From contig NZ_AP022619.1 in assembly GCF_010731655.1 (NCBI RefSeq), forward strand, positions 1,240,001 to 1,304,000: a DNA stretch of 64,000 bases, in the 5' to 3' direction. This stretch comes from Mycobacterium paraseoulense (GTDB lineage: Bacteria > Actinomycetota > Actinomycetes > Mycobacteriales > Mycobacteriaceae). Positions within the stretch are counted from its first letter, which is position 1; each line of letters opens with the position of its first letter. The translations under genes were made by a program, and so were the position numbers. The notes beneath the pieces are model-generated. The model did not search any database. It was not told the origin of the DNA and saw only the letters and a list, made by a program, of their open reading frames with translations. Positions 1-8,331 of this stretch are shown piece after piece.

Positions 1-1
1 G

Positions 2-121
2 GAACAGCGCGGCGACGCCGAGGTCGACATGAACGAAGCCCTGGGCAAGATCGACGGCGACGCGCTGGCCGCCGAGTTCGAGCGGTATCTGCGCCGCCGC
101 CGGCCCGGGTTTGGACGTTAA
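2..121 (+). CDS. C-terminal end of a conserved protein, possibly PAC2 family (partial)
   Basis: Only the last 39 codons lie in the window. The tail is charged and helical (EFERYLRRRR followed by PGFGR) and ends in TAA. In M. tuberculosis the gene at this position on this strand is the PAC2-family protein Rv2125, or the Rv2127/Rv2128 region. The acidic AAEFERYL-type tail would suit a PAC2 protein (proteasome-assembly-chaperone-like fold), but that is inference from position and a short tail. The stop overlaps the stop of the convergent dehydrogenase in the tetranucleotide TTAA, which reads TAA on both strands. That the frame is coding is likely; the family is not certain. Confidence 0.5.
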   Translation, partial: EQRGDAEVDMNEALGKIDGDALAAEFERYLRRRRPGFGR

Positions 122-1002
122 GGCTGCTTTTTGCCCAGACCCTGGTTATAGGCGCTGGTGGAGCGTCCGAGCGCGGCGACCTGGGCATCCAGTTGGGGCA
201 ACAGTTCCGCGGTCGATTTGTGCAGGGGCAGCTCCCCGAGCGGGGTGGACAGCACCGGCTTGATCCAGCGGAACAGTGCGACCCAGCCCGGGCAGTAGAT
301 GCGGCTGCGGCGGCCCGCGATGCCCTTGACGAAGGCGTCCGCGCACTTGTCGACGGTGGTGGTCTTGTTCAGCGGCCACGGGAAGCTGGCGAGCAGCTTG
401 CCGAAGGCCGGCAGGTCGGCCTCGCTGTCGCGGACCAGCGCGGTGTCGATCCACGACATGTGTGACGAGCCGACGGCGACTCCGTGGTGGGCCACCTCCA
501 GCCGCAGCGCGTTGGCCAGGATCTCGACGCCGGCCTTCGACGCGTTGTAGGGGGCCAGGCCCGGGCACGCGGCGTAGGCCGCCAGCGACGAGACGATGAG
601 CACGTAGCCGCGGCGCTCGATCACCGTGGGCAGCGTGGCGCGCACGGTGTTGAAGACGCCGAGCACGTTGATGTCCATGACCCGCTTGAACGCCTCTGGG
701 TCGACCTGCAGCACCGACCCGTAGCTGGCGATGCCGGCGTTGGCCACCACGACGTCGATGCCGCCGAAGCGTTCGACGGCCCGGGTGGCGGCGGCCTGCA
801 TGGCCGGCAGGTCCCGCACGTCGGCGACCGCGGTCAGCACGTGGTCCTCGCCGAGTTCGGCGGCCAGCGCGGTCAGCTCGGCGTCGTTGAGATCGGTGAG
901 CACGAGCTTGGCGCCCTTCTTGCGCAGCCGGCGGGCGACCTCGGCGCCAATTCCCCGGGCACCACCGGTGATGAACACGACTTGGTCCTGCAGCGACGTC
1001 AT
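118..1002 (-). CDS. Short-chain dehydrogenase/reductase (Rv2129c type)
   Basis: A classical SDR of about 294 residues using NAD(P)H; the substrate is unknown. The N-terminus has the Rossmann motif TGGARGIG (TGxxxGxG), then an acidic D in VLTDL that binds the adenine ribose, DVRD, the NAG motif (VANAGIA), catalytic Ser in VSSLAAY and the YxxxK pair (YNASK). The C-terminus has a basic, hydrophobic patch (CPGWVALFRWIKP) that could touch the membrane. I chose the ATG at 1002 over a TTG at 1011. It lies 7 nt after a TACGTT hexamer, which looks like a leaderless promoter, and the protein then begins MTSL as in the M. tuberculosis form. The stop overlaps the convergent gene by 4 bp. mshC lies 32 bp upstream and is probably a separate transcript. 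Confidence 0.9.
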   Translation of the reverse strand: MTSLQDQVVFITGGARGIGAEVARRLRKKGAKLVLTDLNDAELTALAAELGEDHVLTAVADVRDLPAMQAAATRAVERFGGIDVVVANAGIASYGSVLQVDPEAFKRVMDINVLGVFNTVRATLPTVIERRGYVLIVSSLAAYAACPGLAPYNASKAGVEILANALRLEVAHHGVAVGSSHMSWIDTALVRDSEADLPAFGKLLASFPWPLNKTTTVDKCADAFVKGIAGRRSRIYCPGWVALFRWIKPVLSTPLGELPLHKSTAELLPQLDAQVAALGRSTSAYNQGLGKKQP

Positions 1003-1034
1003 GGCCGACAACGTACGCCTTTACAGCTCCGTGT

Positions 1035-2282
1035 TCACAGCTCCACCCCGAGCAGCGCATCGATCGCGGTGGCCACCAGCCGCGGCGCATCGGTGTCGTG
1101 ACCCCCGTATTCGAGGGCGTCGGTGGCCCAACCATCAAGTGCGGCAATGGCTTTGGGTGTGTTCAGGTCGTCGGCCAAATACTGGCGTACCCGCGCGATC
1201 ACGTCGGCGGCGTCCGGGCCGGCGGGCAGCCCGGTGGCGGTGCGCCAGCGCCGCAGCCGGGCGTTGGCCTCGTCGAGCACCTGCTGGCTCCAGAACCGGT
1301 CGGCGCGGTAGTGCCCGGCCAACAGCCCCAGCCGGATGGCCGCCGGCTCGACGCCCTGCGCCCGCAACGTCGACACCAGCACCAGGTTGCCGCGGCTCTT
1401 GGACATCTTGTGCCCGTCCCAGCCGATCATCCCCGCGTGCACGTAGTGCCGGGCGAATCGTCGCTCGCCCCGGACACATTCGGCGTGGGCGGCCGTGAAC
1501 TCGTGATGCGGGAAGATCAGGTCGCTCCCCCCGCCCTGGATGTCCAGTCCGCTGCCGAGGCGGCTGAGCGCGATCGCCGCGCACTCGACGTGCCAGCCGG
1601 GCCGCCCGGGGCCGAACGGCGACGGCCAACTCGGCTCCCCCGGCCGCGCGGCGCGCCACAGCAGCGCGTCGAGCTCGTCGGTCTTGCCGGGCCGCTGCGG
1701 GTCGCCGCCGCGCTGCTCGAAGAGTCGCAGCATGGTTTCGCGGTCGTAGCCGGACTCGTAGCCGAACTGCGGCGTGGCGTCCGCGCGGTAGTACACGTCC
1801 GGGTAGTCGCCGTCGACGACGTACGCCGCACCCGAGGCCAACATCTTCTCGACGAGTTCGACCACCTCGGGGATCGCCTGGGTGGCCGCGACGTAATCGC
1901 GCGGCGGGAGGACCCGCAGCGCCGCCATGTCCTCGCGAAATCGGGCGACCTCCCGATCGCCGAGCTCGCGCCAGTCGACGCCGTCGCGCTCGGCGCGCTC
2001 GAACAGCGGATCGTCGACGTCGGTCACGTTCTGCACGTAGTGCACCGGCTGGCCCAAATCCAGCCACAGCCGGTAGACCAGGTCGAAGGTCAGATACGTC
2101 GCCGCATGACCGAGATGGGTGGAGTCATACGGGGTGATGCCGCAGACGTACATGGTCGCGGCCGCACCCGGGCGGGTACCGGCCGCCACCGGGCGCACCT
2201 GCCGGTCGGAGGTGTCATACAGGCGAAGCTCCGGGCCACGCCCCGGCACCACCGGCACCGGTGGAAACACCCACGACTGCAT
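1035..2282 (-). CDS. mshC: Mycothiol biosynthesis ligase MshC (L-cysteine:GlcN-Ins ligase)
   Basis: Joins cysteine to glucosaminyl-inositol using ATP (through cysteinyl-AMP), the penultimate committed step to mycothiol, the main low-molecular-weight thiol of actinobacteria. It is a 415-residue relative of class I cysteinyl-tRNA synthetase; MshC proteins are about 412-415 residues. Visible are the Cxx[17 protein letters not shown] nucleotide-binding region (HIGH-like THLGHA), the zinc and substrate site CAAIALSR with HHEFT/AHAEC, and the KMSKS loop (HKMSKSRGN). The anticodon-binding part is truncated as expected for MshC. The ATG at 2282 sits 7 nt after TAGAGT, so the mRNA is probably leaderless. 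cysQ lies 24 bp upstream on the same strand, a neighbourhood concerned with sulfur metabolism. Confidence 0.97.
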   Translation of the reverse strand: MQSWVFPPVPVVPGRGPELRLYDTSDRQVRPVAAGTRPGAAATMYVCGITPYDSTHLGHAATYLTFDLVYRLWLDLGQPVHYVQNVTDVDDPLFERAERDGVDWRELGDREVARFREDMAALRVLPPRDYVAATQAIPEVVELVEKMLASGAAYVVDGDYPDVYYRADATPQFGYESGYDRETMLRLFEQRGGDPQRPGKTDELDALLWRAARPGEPSWPSPFGPGRPGWHVECAAIALSRLGSGLDIQGGGSDLIFPHHEFTAAHAECVRGERRFARHYVHAGMIGWDGHKMSKSRGNLVLVSTLRAQGVEPAAIRLGLLAGHYRADRFWSQQVLDEANARLRRWRTATGLPAGPDAADVIARVRQYLADDLNTPKAIAALDGWATDALEYGGHDTDAPRLVATAIDALLGVEL

Positions 2283-2306
2283 GGCATCGACTCTAAACGC
2301 GCGTCG

Positions 2307-3095
2307 TTAGCGCCACGCGTCGCGGATGGCCGCGAGCAGGATGGGCGCGACCTCGGCGCGGCACATCACGAAGTCGGGCAGGTAGGGATCGAATTGGTTG
2401 TAGCGCATGGGCGAGCCGTCCAGCCGTGAGGCGTGCATGCCCGCGGCCATCACCACCCCGGCGGGCGCGGCGGAGTCCCACTCCCACTGGCCGCCCGCGT
2501 GCAGATAGGCGTCGACCTCGCCGTCGATGATGGCCATCGCCTTGGCGCCGGCCGAACCGATCGCCACCGGCTGGATGGCCAGCGACTGGCGCATGCGGTG
2601 CAACACGAAAGGTGGCCGCGTGGCGCTGACGGCGATCCGGAACGTGTGGGGGATGCCGACGCGGGCGGCGTCCGCGGTGACGGTGTCGGTGCGGTACACC
2701 GTGTTCCCACGGGCCGGCAACGACACCGCCGCGTCGGTGATTTCCCGCCGGCCGTTGGCGGGGCGCTGCCACAGCGCGATGTGCACCGCCCAGTCGTCGC
2801 GGCCCGGCGTGGAGAACTCCCGGGTGCCGTCCAGGGGGTCGATGATCCACACCCGGTCGCGCCGGAGGCGGTCCCGGTCGTCGTATGCCTCCTCGCTGAG
2901 CACCGCATCGTGGGGGCGCTCGGCGCGCAGCCGCCGCAGGATCAGCTCGTTGGCCAGCGTGTCGCCGGCGTCACCCAATGCCCACGGGTGACCGAAGCCG
3001 ATCTCGTCGCGCACTTTGAGTAGCAGCTCCCCCGCGTCCGCGGCGAGTTCGGCGGCCAGTGCGGCGTCGGTCAGCTCTTCCGGGCCCTGGCTCAC
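2307..3095 (-). CDS. cysQ: CysQ, 3'-phosphoadenosine-5'-phosphate (PAP) phosphatase
   Basis: Inositol-monophosphatase-fold enzyme of 262 residues. M. tuberculosis CysQ (Rv2131c) hydrolyses PAP and also fructose-1,6-bisphosphate and inositol phosphate, so it clears the by-product of sulfation and influences sulfate assimilation. Metal-binding motifs are visible: acidic residues in LSEEAYDD, the [12 protein letters not shown] signature (DPxDGT), and the C-terminal WEWDSAAP motif (WDxAA). The start is a GTG at 3095. The next ATG lies well inside the conserved fold. The gene precedes mshC by 24 bp. A hairpin separates it from the unrelated trio upstream, so transcription probably begins in the 45-bp gap. 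Confidence 0.93.
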   Translation of the reverse strand: MSQGPEELTDAALAAELAADAGELLLKVRDEIGFGHPWALGDAGDTLANELILRRLRAERPHDAVLSEEAYDDRDRLRRDRVWIIDPLDGTREFSTPGRDDWAVHIALWQRPANGRREITDAAVSLPARGNTVYRTDTVTADAARVGIPHTFRIAVSATRPPFVLHRMRQSLAIQPVAIGSAGAKAMAIIDGEVDAYLHAGGQWEWDSAAPAGVVMAAGMHASRLDGSPMRYNQFDPYLPDFVMCRAEVAPILLAAIRDAWR

Positions 3096-3118
3096 CGGCT
3101 CAGTATTCCCGACGCCCG

Positions 3119-3140
3119 CCCACGGCTCAGAAGCCGTGGG
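3119..3140 (-). terminator. Perfect hairpin after the PI-kinase-like gene (I-shaped terminator candidate)
   Basis: CCCACGGCT and AGCCGTGGG form a 9-bp perfect stem with a 4-nt loop. It starts directly after the stop codon of the gene ending at 3141. No U-tract follows on the minus strand, so it would be an I-shaped terminator of the sort often proposed for mycobacteria. It would separate the trio from cysQ. Confidence 0.6.
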
Positions 3141-3956
3141 TTAGAAGGCCGGCCAGGGAATGGGACGGTGCCGGTTGGGGCCCGGCATCACCGGATCGTT
3201 CAGCAGCGCATGCGCGCGCCTGCGCAGCGCCGCGACCTCGGCCGGCGTGATGTGCTCGGCCAGTTCATCGCCCAGCGAGCCGCCCAGGGCCTCGGTGAGC
3301 CCGGCCACCGCCTCCAGCATCTTCCGGTCGACGGGCTTGTTGGCCCAGCCCCATAACACCGTGCGCAGCTTGTTCTCGACATGCAGGCACACCCCGTGGT
3401 CGACGCCGTAGACGTGGCCCTCGATGTCACGCAGAACGTGGCCGCCCTTGCGGTCGGCGTTGTTGATCAGGACGTCGAAGACGGCCATCCGCCGCAGCCG
3501 GATGTCGTCGGCGTGCATCAAGACGACCTCGTCGCCCGCGTAGTCGTAGGCCCGCAGCACCGGCAGATAGCCCGGCTCGGGCTTGTTGGCGGGAAACAGG
3601 TCGACCAGGTCGGGGCCGGGCCTCGGGTCGGAGTCGGCCGCGTCGCCGGGCTGTTCCACCCACAGTTGCAGCATGCCCGGGCCGGCCGGCCCGTGACGAA
3701 TCACCGTGTACGGCACGATGTTCCACCCCAACTGCGTCGACACCAGGTACGCGGCAAGTTCGCGACCCGCCAGCGTCCCGTCGGGAAAATCCCACAGCGG
3801 GGCTTCACCGGAGATCGGTTTGTAGACGCAGTGCACGATCGACTCGCCGAGCGTGGACTCGCACAAGAAGGTGGCGTTGCTGGCTGAGCGGATGCGTCCG
3901 AGGACTGTCAGCTCACCGTTGCGCAACACCTCGCGGTCGTCAGGCCTCGAGTTCAT
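3141..3956 (-). CDS. PI3/PI4-kinase-like conserved actinobacterial protein (Rv2133c / SCO1664 / TIGR03843 type)
   Basis: 271 residues with a kinase-like layout. An N-terminal lobe has a candidate nucleotide-binding Lys in VYKP, followed by WDFPDGTLAGRE. The C-terminal lobe has VLINNADRKGGH, which resembles the catalytic loop of phosphatidylinositol and HipA-type kinases, then GVDHG, which resembles the metal-binding DxG-type motif. The family description known to me reports distant similarity to PI3/PI4 kinases; substrate and activity are unproven. The ATG at 3956 (MNSRPDD) overlaps the upstream DUF3090 gene by 17 bp, so the two are translationally coupled. An in-frame upstream extension to 4037 lies inside the neighbour and is rejected. 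The third partner is the histidine phosphatase at 4601-5389. Confidence 0.88.
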   Translation of the reverse strand: MNSRPDDREVLRNGELTVLGRIRSASNATFLCESTLGESIVHCVYKPISGEAPLWDFPDGTLAGRELAAYLVSTQLGWNIVPYTVIRHGPAGPGMLQLWVEQPGDAADSDPRPGPDLVDLFPANKPEPGYLPVLRAYDYAGDEVVLMHADDIRLRRMAVFDVLINNADRKGGHVLRDIEGHVYGVDHGVCLHVENKLRTVLWGWANKPVDRKMLEAVAGLTEALGGSLGDELAEHITPAEVAALRRRAHALLNDPVMPGPNRHRPIPWPAF

Positions 3957-4527
3957 CGTCAGGCCCGAGAAGCGCGCTGCGCCTATAGCCGTTGGCGCGC
4001 GCACAGATATGGCCCTCCGGATCCAACGGCTCATCACACAGCGGGCACGGCGGCCGTCCCGCCGAGATGACGCGATTGGAGCGGGTGGCGAACTGCCGCG
4101 CCGACTCCGGCGTCAAGAACACGCGAACCGCGTCGGGGCCCTCCTCGGTGTCGTCGAGCACCACCGACGCGTCGAACTCGGCGTCGGTGACCGCGAGCAA
4201 CTCGACTACCACGGTCTGGGCCTCCGAATCCCAGCCCAGCCCCATGGTTCCGACCCGAAACTCGGCATCCACGGGCGTGATCAGCGGGTTGAGATCCTCG
4301 ACCTCGGCGGGCTCCGGCGGGACCGGCGTGCCGAACCGCCGATTCACCTCGAGCAGCAGCGCACCGATGCGTTCGGCCAGCACCGCCACCTGCTGCTTCT
4401 CCAACACCACCGACACCACCCGGGAATCGTGCACCGCTTGGATGTAGAAGGTGCGGTTTCCGGGTTGGCCGACGGTCCCGGCCACGAAGCGGTCGGGTGT
4501 GCGGAAGACGTGGATTGCGCGGGCCAT
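3940..4527 (-). CDS. DUF3090 family protein (Rv2134c type, TIGR03847)
   Basis: 195-residue soluble protein that travels with the kinase-like and phosphatase genes in actinobacteria. The first residues MARAIHVF are followed by a mixed alpha/beta domain. The C-terminus carries CPLC...DPEGHIC, a CxxC-x(n)-HxC arrangement that would suit a small zinc site. Function is unknown; association with the two catalytic partners suggests an adaptor or substrate-recognition role (inference). The ATG has a clear ribosome site, GGAGG about 5 nt upstream. It overlaps the downstream gene by 17 bp and follows the phosphatase gene by 73 bp. Confidence 0.9.
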   Translation of the reverse strand: MARAIHVFRTPDRFVAGTVGQPGNRTFYIQAVHDSRVVSVVLEKQQVAVLAERIGALLLEVNRRFGTPVPPEPAEVEDLNPLITPVDAEFRVGTMGLGWDSEAQTVVVELLAVTDAEFDASVVLDDTEEGPDAVRVFLTPESARQFATRSNRVISAGRPPCPLCDEPLDPEGHICARANGYRRSALLGPDDELEA

Positions 4528-4600
4528 GGCACCTCCAAAATACCGGCTGTTGCCTTCGCCGTGCGATTCGATTGCCCCGCCCCACGTGTTTTAAGCGGAA

Positions 4601-5389
4601 TTAATCGGTCGAGCCGCCGACCACCGCGTCGCTGGACGGCACGACCGCGGCCGGCTGTTCCGTCGGCTGTTCCGTCGGCTGTTCCGTTGGTGCCGCCGGG
4701 GACTCGCCGTCGGTCTTCGCCTTCGCCTCGTCCTGGGGCGGTGGCCCGGCCCGCAGCGCCGCGGCCAACTTTGCACCGGTGTGGTTGACGTGCAACACAA
4801 ACGGACGCAATTCGGTGTATCGGACCACACTCACCGACGCCGGGTCGGCGGTGACCCGTTGGAACGCGTCCAGGTGCATGCCGTACGCGTCGGCGATGAC
4901 CGCCTTGATGACATCACCGTGAGTGCAGGCCACCCATAGGACGTCGCCGCCGCGTTCCCCGCCGTGCTCTAGGGCCAGCCGTCGATCGTGTTCCCGGATG
5001 GCGGCCACGGCGCGGGCCTGCACGTGCGCCAGCCCCTCGCCGCCGGGGAAGACCGCGGCGCTCGGGTGGGCCTGCACGACTTTCCACAGCGATTCGCCGG
5101 CCAGCTCGGCGATCTTGCGGCCGGTCCAGTCCCCGTAGTCCACTTCGGCGAGCCGCTCGTCGATGATCGGCTCCAGGCACAGCGCGGCGGCAAGCGGCTC
5201 GACCGTGCGGCGGCAGCGCAGCAACGGCGAACTCACCAGCGCGCGGATCGGCAGATCACCGATCCGGTCGATCAGGCCCGCGGCCTGATCGCGGCCCTTG
5301 TCGTCGAGGTCGACGCCCTCCGAGCGACCGGCCAGGACGCCGGCGGTGTTGGAGGTGGAGCGACCGTGCCGCAACAGGATGACCGTCAT
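4601..5389 (-). CDS. Histidine phosphatase superfamily protein (Rv2135c / MSMEG_4193 type)
   Basis: 262 residues of the phosphoglycerate-mutase/acid-phosphatase superfamily. The phospho-His is in LLRHGRS at the N-terminus, an Arg in SSPLLRCRRT binds phosphate, Glu lies in LAEVDYGDW and the second catalytic His in CTHGDV. The family model calls it a probable phosphomutase of a three-gene actinobacterial system with the PI-kinase-like protein and DUF3090. The last 60 residues are low-complexity, rich in Pro, Glu and Ala, with a PTEQ repeat encoded by three near-identical 12-bp units. No clear ribosome site is seen before the ATG at 5389. The gene is first of the trio. In M. tuberculosis uppP (Rv2136c) lies just upstream; here only 92 bp separate it from the next small gene. 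Confidence 0.9.
   Translation of the reverse strand: MTVILLRHGRSTSNTAGVLAGRSEGVDLDDKGRDQAAGLIDRIGDLPIRALVSSPLLRCRRTVEPLAAALCLEPIIDERLAEVDYGDWTGRKIAELAGESLWKVVQAHPSAAVFPGGEGLAHVQARAVAAIREHDRRLALEHGGERGGDVLWVACTHGDVIKAVIADAYGMHLDAFQRVTADPASVSVVRYTELRPFVLHVNHTGAKLAAALRAGPPPQDEAKAKTDGESPAAPTEQPTEQPTEQPAAVVPSSDAVVGGSTD
4653..4688. repeat. Three tandem 12-bp units in the histidine phosphatase gene
   Basis: Three copies of GGCTGTTCCGTC (the last ending in T instead of C) encode the PTEQ repeat in the disordered C-terminal tail. The unit is a multiple of three, so copy-number change would keep the frame. This is a likely length-polymorphic site between strains. Confidence 0.85.
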
Positions 5390-5481
5390 GCCGCGGTGTC
5401 CGACCGGGACGTCCGAGACGCTGGGGCAACCACGAACACGACCGTACCCGCTGCGAGCGCGGGCGATGGATCAGCGCGTGC

Positions 5482-5784
5482 CTAGTGCGCCACCGGCACC
5501 GCGTGCGCCACCGAGTCGCGCACGGCGGCGGTCAGGCTCCGCTCGTCCGTGAGGTCGATGTCGACCAGGCTGCGGACCGCGGTGGCGACCACCTCGTCGG
5601 CCTGCGGCACCGGCCCGGCGAGGCGCGGCCGGTAAATCTCGACGACGAGCGAGCCGTGCTCGATGTGGAACGCAAAACTGCGCCCATCACCGACTTGTCC
5701 ATACCCGCTCGCGAAAATTCCTGTCGACATGTCCTCGACAGCAAACTCTTTTTCCGCGAGTTGCCGGTCAACGATGACGGCCAT
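5482..5784 (-). CDS. Conserved mycobacterial hypothetical protein (Rv2137c type)
   Basis: 100-residue acidic protein without a signal peptide or membrane segment. It has a beta-rich middle (SFAFHIEHGSLVVEIYRPRL) and a C-terminal helix. No catalytic motif is recognised and the function is unknown. The ATG at 5784 lies 6 nt after TATGGT, so the transcript is probably leaderless. The protein is shorter than the M. tuberculosis counterpart as I remember it (about 137 residues), which may reflect start annotation. It faces away from lppL across a 110-bp divergent promoter region. Confidence 0.75.
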   Translation of the reverse strand: MAVIVDRQLAEKEFAVEDMSTGIFASGYGQVGDGRSFAFHIEHGSLVVEIYRPRLAGPVPQADEVVATAVRSLVDIDLTDERSLTAAVRDSVAHAVPVAH

Positions 5785-5894
5785 AAGCCGACCATACCTC
5801 GCGCGTGGGCCTTGATGCGCGCGACATGGCCATATTGGATGCGAAGGCGTTCCTTAGAGTAGGAAGTCCACAGTCGTTACGCGAGGGAAAATAA

Positions 5895-6971
5895 TTGCTG
5901 TCAAGGAAAGTCCGTAATCAAATGGCAGCTCACCGCGGTGCGGTCGGCGTCGCCCTTTTGCTGGCCGCGGTCACGGGATGTTCGTCGAATACATTCAAAT
6001 CCGCGCCGCCCACCATCGAACCGGCGTCAGCCGCCGTTTCTCCGCCGGAGTCGCAGAACCCGGCCGGCGCGGTGCGACCGCTACCCGCCCGCGCGTCCGC
6101 GGCGGCCTTCGACGGCGGCACGCACCGATTGGCCGTGCTGGCGCCGGGCGCCGGCCCGGCGGAGCCGGCCACCGTCACCGTCTTCGACGACCCCCAGGCC
6201 CCGCCGCGCGTCATCGACCTGCCGGGACCGGCGAACGCATTGACCGACGACGGCCACGGCACGCTCTTCCTGGCAGCCCGGGGCGGCTATGTCGTGGTCG
6301 ACCTGGTGACCGGCCACACCGGACAGGTGAACGTGACCGACGCCCAGCAGACCGAATTCACCGCGGTCGCCCAACGGGCCGATGGAAAGCTGGTGTTGGG
6401 CAGCGCCGACGGGGCCGTCTACACGCTCGCTTCCCCCGCGCCCGCCGCGCCGACACCCGCCGCCACCGCGACCGTCGCCGGCCGGAGCAAGATCTTCGCA
6501 CGCGTCGATTGTCTTGCAACGCAAGGGAACACCACCGCGGTCCTGGACCGTGGACAGACCTCCGTGACCACGATCGGCGCCGACGGTCAGGTCCAACAGG
6601 CGCTGCGGGCCGGTGAAGGCGCCACCACCATGGCCGCGGACCCGTGGGGCCGCATCCTGGTCGCCGACACCCGGGGTGGCCAGCTACTCGCCTACGGCGT
6701 CGACCCGCTGATCCTGCGTCAGGCCTATCCGGTGCCGCAGGCGCCGTACGGCCTGGCCGGCTCGCGCGCATTGGCCTGGGTTTCGCAGACCGCTTCTAAT
6801 ATGGTCATTGGTTACGATCTGTCCACCGGAATTCCCGTCGAAAAGGTGCGTTACCCAACCGTGCAGCAACCGAACTCACTGGCCTTCGACGAAGCGTCGG
6901 ACACGTTGTACGTGGTGTCGGGGTCCGGTGCGGGGGTGCAGGTGATCGAACACGCGGCGGGTACGCGTTGA
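5895..6971 (+). CDS. lppL: Probable conserved lipoprotein LppL
   Basis: 358 residues. The N-terminal signal has basic residues, a hydrophobic stretch ([10 protein letters not shown]) and the lipobox TGC, predicting export and acylation at Cys near residue 29. The mature part repeats short beta units ending in D-G or A-D-x-x-G patterns ([41 protein letters not shown]), which suggests a beta-propeller of the YncE/NHL sort. No ligand is known. The start is taken as TTG at 5895, with GAGGG 8-10 nt upstream. ATG at 5922 is a shorter alternative that leaves the signal peptide intact. The stop overlaps the next gene by 4 bp (TTGA). Confidence 0.85.
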   Translation: MLSRKVRNQMAAHRGAVGVALLLAAVTGCSSNTFKSAPPTIEPASAAVSPPESQNPAGAVRPLPARASAAAFDGGTHRLAVLAPGAGPAEPATVTVFDDPQAPPRVIDLPGPANALTDDGHGTLFLAARGGYVVVDLVTGHTGQVNVTDAQQTEFTAVAQRADGKLVLGSADGAVYTLASPAPAAPTPAATATVAGRSKIFARVDCLATQGNTTAVLDRGQTSVTTIGADGQVQQALRAGEGATTMAADPWGRILVADTRGGQLLAYGVDPLILRQAYPVPQAPYGLAGSRALAWVSQTASNMVIGYDLSTGIPVEKVRYPTVQQPNSLAFDEASDTLYVVSGSGAGVQVIEHAAGTR

Positions 6972-7222
6972 GCGCGCCGCGCCGAAGTCAGTTGCCCCCG
7001 GGCTGGGACACCGAACTGTCCGACGAATACGAGTGGGTGCCGCTGCGCCTGCCGCCCGAGGTGACCCGGCTCAGCGCGTCCATCCGCCTGTCCATCGAGG
7101 CCGAATACCGGGGCTGGGAGTTGACCCGAGTGCGGCTTTACACCGACGGCAGCCGCCGGGTGTTGTTGCGCCGCAAGAAGTCTCGGCTGGACAACCGGCG
7201 ACCCGACCAGCCGCAACTGTGA
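6968..7222 (+). CDS. Small DUF5703-type conserved protein
   Basis: 84 residues, cytosolic, rich in Arg, Glu and Trp ([17 protein letters not shown], then [15 protein letters not shown] and RRVLLRRK). This pattern matches the short actinobacterial family I know as DUF5703; function unknown. It starts at a TTG sharing TTGA with the lppL stop and ends in TGA inside the GTGA that opens pyrD. The three genes are therefore coupled and probably one operon. The frame is conserved between two firmly identified genes with tight overlaps, which supports its being real. Confidence 0.8.
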   Translation: MSAPRRSQLPPGWDTELSDEYEWVPLRLPPEVTRLSASIRLSIEAEYRGWELTRVRLYTDGSRRVLLRRKKSRLDNRRPDQPQL

Positions 7223-8331
7223 CGGTGACCCAACCGCGCGAAGGCGTGCTGTACGGCCTTGTGCGACGGCTGTTCTTCCTGGTTCCGCCCGAACGCATCC
7301 ACACGCTGGTCTTCGCGGTGCTGCGGGGGGCCACCGCCGTCGCCCTGACGCGGCGGCTGTTGCACCGCCTGCTCGCCCCCACCGATCCGGTGCTGGGGAG
7401 CACGGTGTTCGGGGCGCGGTTTCCGGGGCCGCTCGGGCTGGCCGCCGGCTTCGACAAGGACGGCAAGGGTTTGCTGACCTGGGGTGCTTTGGGGTTCGGG
7501 TACGCGGAGGTCGGAACCGTCACCGCCAACGCGCAGCCCGGCAACCCGCCGCCGCGGATGTTCCGGCTGCCCGCCGACCGCGCCCTGCTGAACCGGATGG
7601 GCTTCAACAATCTCGGCGCCGGCGCGCTGGCGATCCAGCTCGCCCGTCACCGTCCCGACATCCCGATCGGGGTCAACATCGGCAAGACGAAGGCCACGCC
7701 GGCCGCCGACGCCGTCGAGGACTACCGGGCCAGCGCCCGCCTGGTCGCCCCGCTGGCGTCCTACCTGGTGGTCAATGTGAGCTCGCCGAACACGCCGGGC
7801 CTGCGCGACCTACAGGCCGTCGAGTCGCTGCGGCCCATCCTGTCGGCCGTCCTGGCCGAGACGTCGAAACCCGTGCTGGTGAAGATCGCGCCCGACCTTT
7901 CCGATGCCGATCTCGACGACATCGCCGACCTGGCCGTCGAGTTGGGGCTGGCCGGAATCGTCGCCACCAACACCACCGTGTCGCGCGACGGCCTGAAGAC
8001 GCCGGGCGTCGACGCGCTGGGCCCCGGCGGCATCTCCGGACGACCCGTGGCGCGCCGCGCCGCCGAGGTGCTGCGCCGGCTCTACGCCCGGGTCGGCGAC
8101 CGCCTGGTGCTGGTCAGTGTCGGCGGCATCGAAACCGCCGACGACGCGTGGGAGCGGATCACCGCGGGCGCGTCGCTGCTGCAGGCCTATACCGGCTTCA
8201 TCTACGGGGGCGGCTTGTGGCCCAAGCGCATTCACGACGGCATCGCCCGCCGGCTCCGCGACGGCGGATTCGCCTCGCTCAGCGACGCGGTCGGGTCGGC
8301 GGCGCCGAGGGCCGGCGGCCCGGCGAGTTAG
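7219..8331 (+). CDS. pyrD: Dihydroorotate dehydrogenase (quinone), class 2
   Basis: Oxidises dihydroorotate to orotate in pyrimidine synthesis, passing electrons to the membrane quinone pool through FMN. About 370 residues, the class 2 size. The N-terminal amphipathic helix ([19 protein letters not shown]) is the membrane- and quinone-binding part. Motifs: [39 protein letters not shown] with the catalytic Ser of class 2 enzymes, [19 protein letters not shown] and TGFIYGG for FMN phosphate binding. I chose GTG at 7219, which overlaps the upstream stop as GTGA; GTG at 7225 is also possible. The 3' end overlaps the convergent DUF222/HNH gene by 4 bp. Confidence 0.97.
   Translation: MTVTQPREGVLYGLVRRLFFLVPPERIHTLVFAVLRGATAVALTRRLLHRLLAPTDPVLGSTVFGARFPGPLGLAAGFDKDGKGLLTWGALGFGYAEVGTVTANAQPGNPPPRMFRLPADRALLNRMGFNNLGAGALAIQLARHRPDIPIGVNIGKTKATPAADAVEDYRASARLVAPLASYLVVNVSSPNTPGLRDLQAVESLRPILSAVLAETSKPVLVKIAPDLSDADLDDIADLAVELGLAGIVATNTTVSRDGLKTPGVDALGPGGISGRPVARRAAEVLRRLYARVGDRLVLVSVGGIETADDAWERITAGASLLQAYTGFIYGGGLWPKRIHDGIARRLRDGGFASLSDAVGSAAPRAGGPAS

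Noticed and set aside
3059..3250. A small plus-strand frame at the place of Rv2132
   Set aside because: It overlaps cysQ and the kinase-like gene, contains the terminator hairpin and shows no conserved pattern.
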